Source: Megalonaias nervosa (lineage: Eukaryota; Mollusca; Bivalvia; Unionida; Unionidae). Taken from it: a DNA stretch of 64,000 nucleotides. The stretch covers positions 1 to 64,000 of the forward strand of contig JAECUM010001810.1 of the NCBI GenBank assembly GCA_016617855.1, given 5' to 3'. Positions 58,991-64,000 of the stretch are shown here, piece by piece. A program made the position numbers and the translations under genes. The notes beneath the pieces were generated by a model. It was given only the letters and a program-made list of their open reading frames with translations. It did not search any database and was not told the DNA's origin. Within the stretch, counting starts at the first letter, position 1. The number at the start of each line of letters is the position of its first letter.

Positions 58991-59640
58991 ACATGAAAGA
59001 AGTATAATAATATGATTTATCCAATGTTTGGCATAAATGTACGCATTATGTATTCCCTAACCTTCCATATTTGTTCAGGGAGATGAAAAATCAGTACAAG
59101 CAGTCAGAAGAAAGCAGTATGGTATCAGTGGTATTTTAAACAAGTGGTTGAACATAAATAAGGGATTATGACTCATTAACAAATTGAGAGCAAAATTGTA
59201 CAAAATAGGCAAAATCCAGTATGCCATGCACTTGTCAATCTAGTGTGCAACATGGTCTACCTTGAGGTGGGGACATCAATCTGAAATATATTTCCAAGTT
59301 GACAAAGTTCTTTGCAGAACAGTTTTGTTTGTTTTCTTGTTTAGGCCTTTAACCTTGAATGATTTCATTCTGCTTATAAAGGCCTATTTGCCTCAATTTA
59401 TGGTTAAGGTTGAGCATATGGCAAATGTATTTTAGTTATTTACATAAGAATTTCAACCCTTTTGTAAATACTAGTATATGTAAATTAACTTTTATGTGCA
59501 TATATTGACAATAGATATGTAAGTTGAATCTGTCACTGGGACTTTACAAAATCAAATTGTATTATCCTTATGCTTGCATTATTGCTTAAACTCAAGATAT
59601 AGAATGTATCATTGCACCATTGACTGTCTTAATTTTGCAC
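58991..59640. other. 3' flank
   Basis: Nothing recognised. Confidence 0.35.
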
Positions 59641-60140
59641 TTTTTAAGCTTAGCACACAGCTGTTTGCAAACTACAAAGTGCATTGTCAGAGACAGCATG
59701 TTTTAAACTTAGCACATGGCTGTTTGCAATCAGACCACACAGTACATTGTCAGAGACAGCGTGTTTTAAACTTAGCACATGGCTGTTTGCAATCAGACCA
59801 CACAGTACATTGTCAGAGACAGCATGTTTTAAACTTAGCACATGGCGGTTTGCAATCAGACTACACAGTACATTGTCAGAGACAGCATGTTTTAAACTTA
59901 GCACATGGCTGTTTGTAATCAGACCACACAGTACATTGTCAGAGACAGCATGTTTTAAACTTAGCACATGGCTGTTTACTATCAGACTACACAGTACATT
60001 GTCAGAGACAGCATGTTTTAAACTTAGCACATGGCTGTTTACTATCAGACCACACAGTATATTGTCAGAGACAGCATGTTTTAAACTTAGCACATGGCCG
60101 TTTGCAATCAGACCACACAGTACATTGTCTGAAACAGCAC
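59641..60140. repeat. 63-bp minisatellite, seven full copies plus partial ends
   Basis: 'cattgtcagagacagc' recurs every 63 bp from 59682 to 60060, with a decayed last copy at 60123. Units contain 'ttttaaacttagcacatggc' and 'aatcagaccacacagta'. Divisible by 3, hence open frames on both strands (59684-60148 plus, 59650-60093 minus). Confidence 0.95.
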
Positions 60141-63100
60141 TGCTTTAATGCCAACTTAAGGGTATTATCAGCAGGTGAAATTATGTAATTCATGTTAATA
60201 GATACTTCACAAAAGTGGAATTCAGTTAAATTATGGGGTGGGTATTTCACTCTTACCATCAGTAAGGTCTGGTTGATAAAACATAATGTTCTGCAGATTG
60301 AAAATGACAGTCTTTTAACTGGTGACAGATAACCAGCATGATGAACCTGCTGCCATAATTGAAACTTTTCAGTGACATGAAAATGCACCACATAATGCTT
60401 AAGTGTTGCACTGAATACTAAAACAAGCCTGACTAATATCACCACATCATGCTTAAGTGTTGCACTGACTGTTAAAACATGCCAGACAGAAACTAGTATC
60501 ACCAGTGAAGATTAACCAAGACAGGAGTTTATGCTAGTTGTAATTTTCAACTGAGATGAACAAAGTTCTCAGGTATTTTGTTGTGAACCTTTTACTTCTG
60601 TATTTTAAGTAAGGGAAGTATTTATTCACACTTGTGTAGTTTATTATTCTTCATGTGGTCGTTATGGTTTTCATGATTTTTATTGACCAAATACTAAACT
60701 TTTAGTAGCTGCCATATTGCCTGTTTGATATAATTGCCTTCTAGTGTATATTTTTGTGTATTAAGCTTTTCTGGTTTACTGGTATATATCTTTGCAAGTT
60801 TAATATGGGGATCTTGTGGTATTTTATGAATGATTATTGTTAATCAGTATTAACTTTCAGATTATGTAAAGTTAGACTTTTTAAGTATATGAATACAAGT
60901 TGTGAGTGTTGTAACAATGTTTTTGTTACATGCTGTTTGTGTACCTGTCTTTCTTTGTACAGGTTATTGTTGACTTTTGTATAAAAAGAATAATGCATTG
61001 GATGCAGAATATGCATTATACATAAAGTAGAATAATTATTAGTAGAAATTAAAATTGGCTGAAAATATTGTATGAGTGTTATGCATTTTTGGTATTAATC
61101 ATTTGCATGGTTTGTACTAGGTATTTGTTTTATGACAGAATAATGGCAACATGTAGAGCTCTGGGATATGTGCATTTGGATGCATGTAAAGATACACCAT
61201 TTTCCCATACTTTTTTTTTTTAATTTACAAAGAAACCATTACTTAAGCTTGATTCTGTTGTACTATAGTACTCATGGAATAAACCTCGTTACAGAAATGT
61301 CAGATTTGCTGGATGTTACTCTTATTTTCAGCCTCCACTGCCTGATCCGTTCTCTTTCATGGAAAGTATTAGTGTATTTCAGTTTTGGTTAATCACATGT
61401 AATAAGACATGCAATTTTTGTAAAACTTGTTTTTCTTACCTCTGTTACATGTACTTTTAATCTCTCATAATGATACCCTTTAATTGATAGGGCAGGATTT
61501 GATAATTTGCAGATTTACTTGCCAAAAATATGTGTGGAACTTTAAGGTTTTGTAATTTAATTTTTCAAGCTGAATATGTCTAGCAGCTCTTCCTGGATTT
61601 AGAAAGCAACTTTTGGCTCGAGAATATAAGCTTCCTAGTGTAAGAAATAGATAGTTTTTAAGGCCCACAATGACATTTGTATTGCATACAGTATTATCTT
61701 TGTTGGTGTTTCATGAATACATTTCTGGTGTCTGTGTTATGGAAAGATAAGAGAGTAAAGAACTACAGACCCTTAATGGTCCTTTAATAAGTTCACATAT
61801 AAATATATTGCTGACTTGCACAACTAAAAAGATGAGAACTTTACATAAAAAATCTATTGCAGTAAAGAATCAGAACACTTTACAGTTTTGTTCTTATACA
61901 AATTGTAAAGTGGTGTGATGATATTTTTCTGTTAACAGCTACGTTTAGTGAATAGGTTACAATTTAATTTGCTTGTTTGTATTGTTCCCACACACACACA
62001 CACACACTGTTTAATGCCTCATTCTGTAAATTTCCTTAAGTAGAATGGTTTAAATCAAGGAACATGTCATGTAGGAGAATAATTGCTTTGATGTAATTAT
62101 ATATTAAAAACAGTTTTGAAACATTATGCAAATGCATTACAGAGAAATAATAATTTGCAGGTGTTTTAAATTTGTTGCCATTTAACCAAAGTGAAGCACA
62201 GTGAGTGAACTCTAGGACAAAAGGACATAAAATCTTTTTTTCTATATTGTATGTAATTTATATGCTAGTGATTAAAGACGATGGGACTGTAGTATTTTGA
62301 TGCTTCTGCTGAATTGTCTTCAACAGTAACAGGTTTTGCAATTCAAACTTGTCATTGTTACCAATGTTTGATGTCAGCAGTGTGTTATGTTGGTCACTGT
62401 TACATATTCTAATTGCCACATACTGTACATTGTATACAGCTTAATTACCTGAATAGCGGTCGTGCTGCCTTAATGATTTCAACAGTTATCCAAATAGCAG
62501 TAATGCTATGCCTTAATGATTTCAACAGTTATCCAAATAGCAGTAATGCTATACCTTAATGATTTCAACAGCTTTTGTTTCACTGATATCAAGTTATATT
62601 CACTGTAATTGTATTTGTTTAGCATTTGGAAAAACATGTACATGTTGAGATTTTCTAGGGCATCAGTTTATTTCAATACTTGCCATGAATATAGACTATT
62701 CATCAGCTATTAACATGCATCTTTTTTTATTTTGTAATTACTGATGTTATTAGTTTGTACTATTTTTCTTAACTCAGGTGTATCATTTCAAAATAGAAGA
62801 AAAGGATGAATTGTTTCACAAGTCATTTTGTTTGTGTGTGTTTGTATGCATATGTGCAAGACATATTTTTTTTCTTCATAATCTCAGGTGATTGGAATAT
62901 ACATTTAAGTGCAGGGATACTACTTCATTGATCCAGTGATAGATACGGTATGTGCACAATATAATAGCAGAGGTGGAAGATTCGTTGGTTTCATTTTGAC
63001 CCAATACTGTTTACCATCTTGTGCTTTAGTTTCTGAGCAACATAACTGATCATGCATTTTATTAAATATTTGTTGTCAAATAGGGGAGTACCAGTTTTCT

Positions 63101-63469
63101 TAAAAAAAACCTATTTCTTATATGTAAACCATGTACTATCATTACTGCTTACTTATATGTACAGTCCAAATCATGGCAATCATGCATTTAATTACCAAAG
63201 ATTTTGTGTGCTGTCACTTAAAATGACCTTTTTGCATAAGTTTTGTTTTTATTGTTGTGGTTATTGTTTGTGAATATCTAGCTTAATCTTTTGTCATTTG
63301 AAAAAGTTATATAAGCAATTCCACAAATGGATCACATGCTTTTCACTTCTTCCCTATCAGAGCATTGCTAAAATAGAAACATTTCATGTTTCTAATGGGA
63401 AGGATAACTATGTGACTGTTGAGAACTTTTGTATATATCACACTTATGACATATTTGTATCTCAATCAG
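60141..63469. other. 3' flank, possibly distal 3' UTR
   Basis: No coding exon or transposon recognised. Mostly AU-rich single-copy-looking sequence. Small repeats: (CA)n at 61988-62008 and a 43-bp unit ('ccttaatgatttcaacag') three times at 62468-62575. The absence of transposons compared with the introns would fit a long 3' UTR, but this is conjecture. Confidence 0.4.
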
Positions 63470-63576
63470 AATAAAGTTACTTTGGTGTAGTTACTTGTGA
63501 ACACATATGGAACATTTTGCAGTGATTTCTGTAATGTGTATCAATTTTTACATACCAGCAATTAAACAAAAATAAA
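63470..63576 (+). terminator. Distal poly(A) signal candidates
   Basis: AATAAA at 63470-63475 and 63571-63576 on the plus strand, after 3 kb of plain AU-rich sequence; GT-rich sequence follows the first ('ttactttggtgtagtt'). Possible 3' end for the zinc-finger transcript or for an unseen gene. Confidence 0.3.
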
Positions 63577-64000
63577 GCCTGTCAGGATTGTTACATCTTG
63601 AAGATATCAATCTGTCTGTAAAGGTTTAGTGCAGTGATCCCAATTTATTTTTCAAGTTTAACCTCAGTACAAAGTTAGAGGTTTTTGCAAGCCAGTGGGT
63701 TGGACTATAATTGTTTTCAGATGTATTACTTGGCGATAGATAAATGCACTGAGGAATTGATTTTAATGTTGCATTAAATACAACAATACATGTAGCAAGT
63801 ATATATGCTTTGGAATGTTATTACAATTTCCAAAAACAAATGTATGAATAGAGTGCTGTGATTGTTTTCAAGTCACATTTTTATTAGTATTTACTTCAGT
63901 CTGGCATCTGTCATTTGATCTACATGAATATATGTAATTATTGGCACAATCATGACCTCATTTGTTGTCAACAGCATTCCAGTTTGTATGCATGCCAGCT
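63577..64000. other. Unassigned right edge
   Basis: Nothing recognised. Confidence 0.3.

Overview
The window is animal nuclear DNA: AT-rich, intron-rich and packed with decayed transposons and minisatellites, with no bacterial-type gene layout. Two tRNA-derived SINEs, DIRS-like tyrosine-recombinase retroelements, a Gypsy-class element with a proline-tRNA primer site, and a diverged repeat full of 'aaggtcaaggtca' words together suggest a marine invertebrate. A mollusc is my best guess. That is inference from repeat style, not proof of taxon.

Only one host gene can be supported, on the plus strand. Its exons at 14724-14852, 23387-23537 and 50299-51965 join in frame and encode at least 648 residues: an N-terminal part I do not recognise, a long Ser-rich low-complexity middle with basic nuclear-localisation-like patches, and two C-terminal C2H2 zinc fingers. 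A CpG-richer stretch at about 6.36-7.1 kb with a TATA-like box and a short ATG exon at 7033 may be its promoter and first exon, but the splice phase is not settled. Introns are about 8.5 and 26.8 kb and hold most of the repeats.

Layout. 0-2 kb: gag, primer-binding site and short LTR of a minus-strand Gypsy-class element. 1.96-3.34 kb: a 33-bp array split by a solo LTR. 3.5-4.4 kb: a 42-bp minisatellite. 6.2-7.1 kb: TA microsatellite and candidate promoter. 8-12.7 kb: SINE, two dispersed repeats, and a DIRS gag remnant. 14.7-16.7 kb: coding exon followed by a 51-bp minisatellite full of donor-like sites. 16.7-21.8 kb: DIRS pol remnant and a composite repeat with two long palindromes. 22.5-23.5 kb: SINE and second exon. 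24.1-27.2 kb: two tandem 1.5-kb inverted-repeat elements with microsatellite edges. 28.1-28.8 kb: piggyBac-like remnant. 29.65-35.58 kb: the best Gypsy-class copy (minus strand), with integrase directly after protease, as in Gmr1-like elements, and with a 1.54-kb hAT-type insertion inside gag. 35.6-41.8 kb: dispersed repeats and a 58-bp minisatellite. 41.8-49.6 kb: a second DIRS-like element broken by a solo LTR and by another copy of the composite palindromic repeat. 50.3-52 kb: terminal zinc-finger exon. 52-64 kb: 3' flank or long 3' UTR with a hAT transposase fragment, small arrays, a 24-bp perfect hairpin, a 63-bp minisatellite and possible distal poly(A) signals.

The transposon genes do not work together. 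They are relics, and their nesting gives relative ages: a Gypsy solo LTR sits inside the DIRS copy, a hAT-type element sits inside the Gypsy gag, and a solo LTR sits inside a minisatellite. The strongest leads are the integrase-before-RT Gypsy lineage, the composite palindromic repeat found next to two DIRS remnants, and the donor-site minisatellite next to a real exon.
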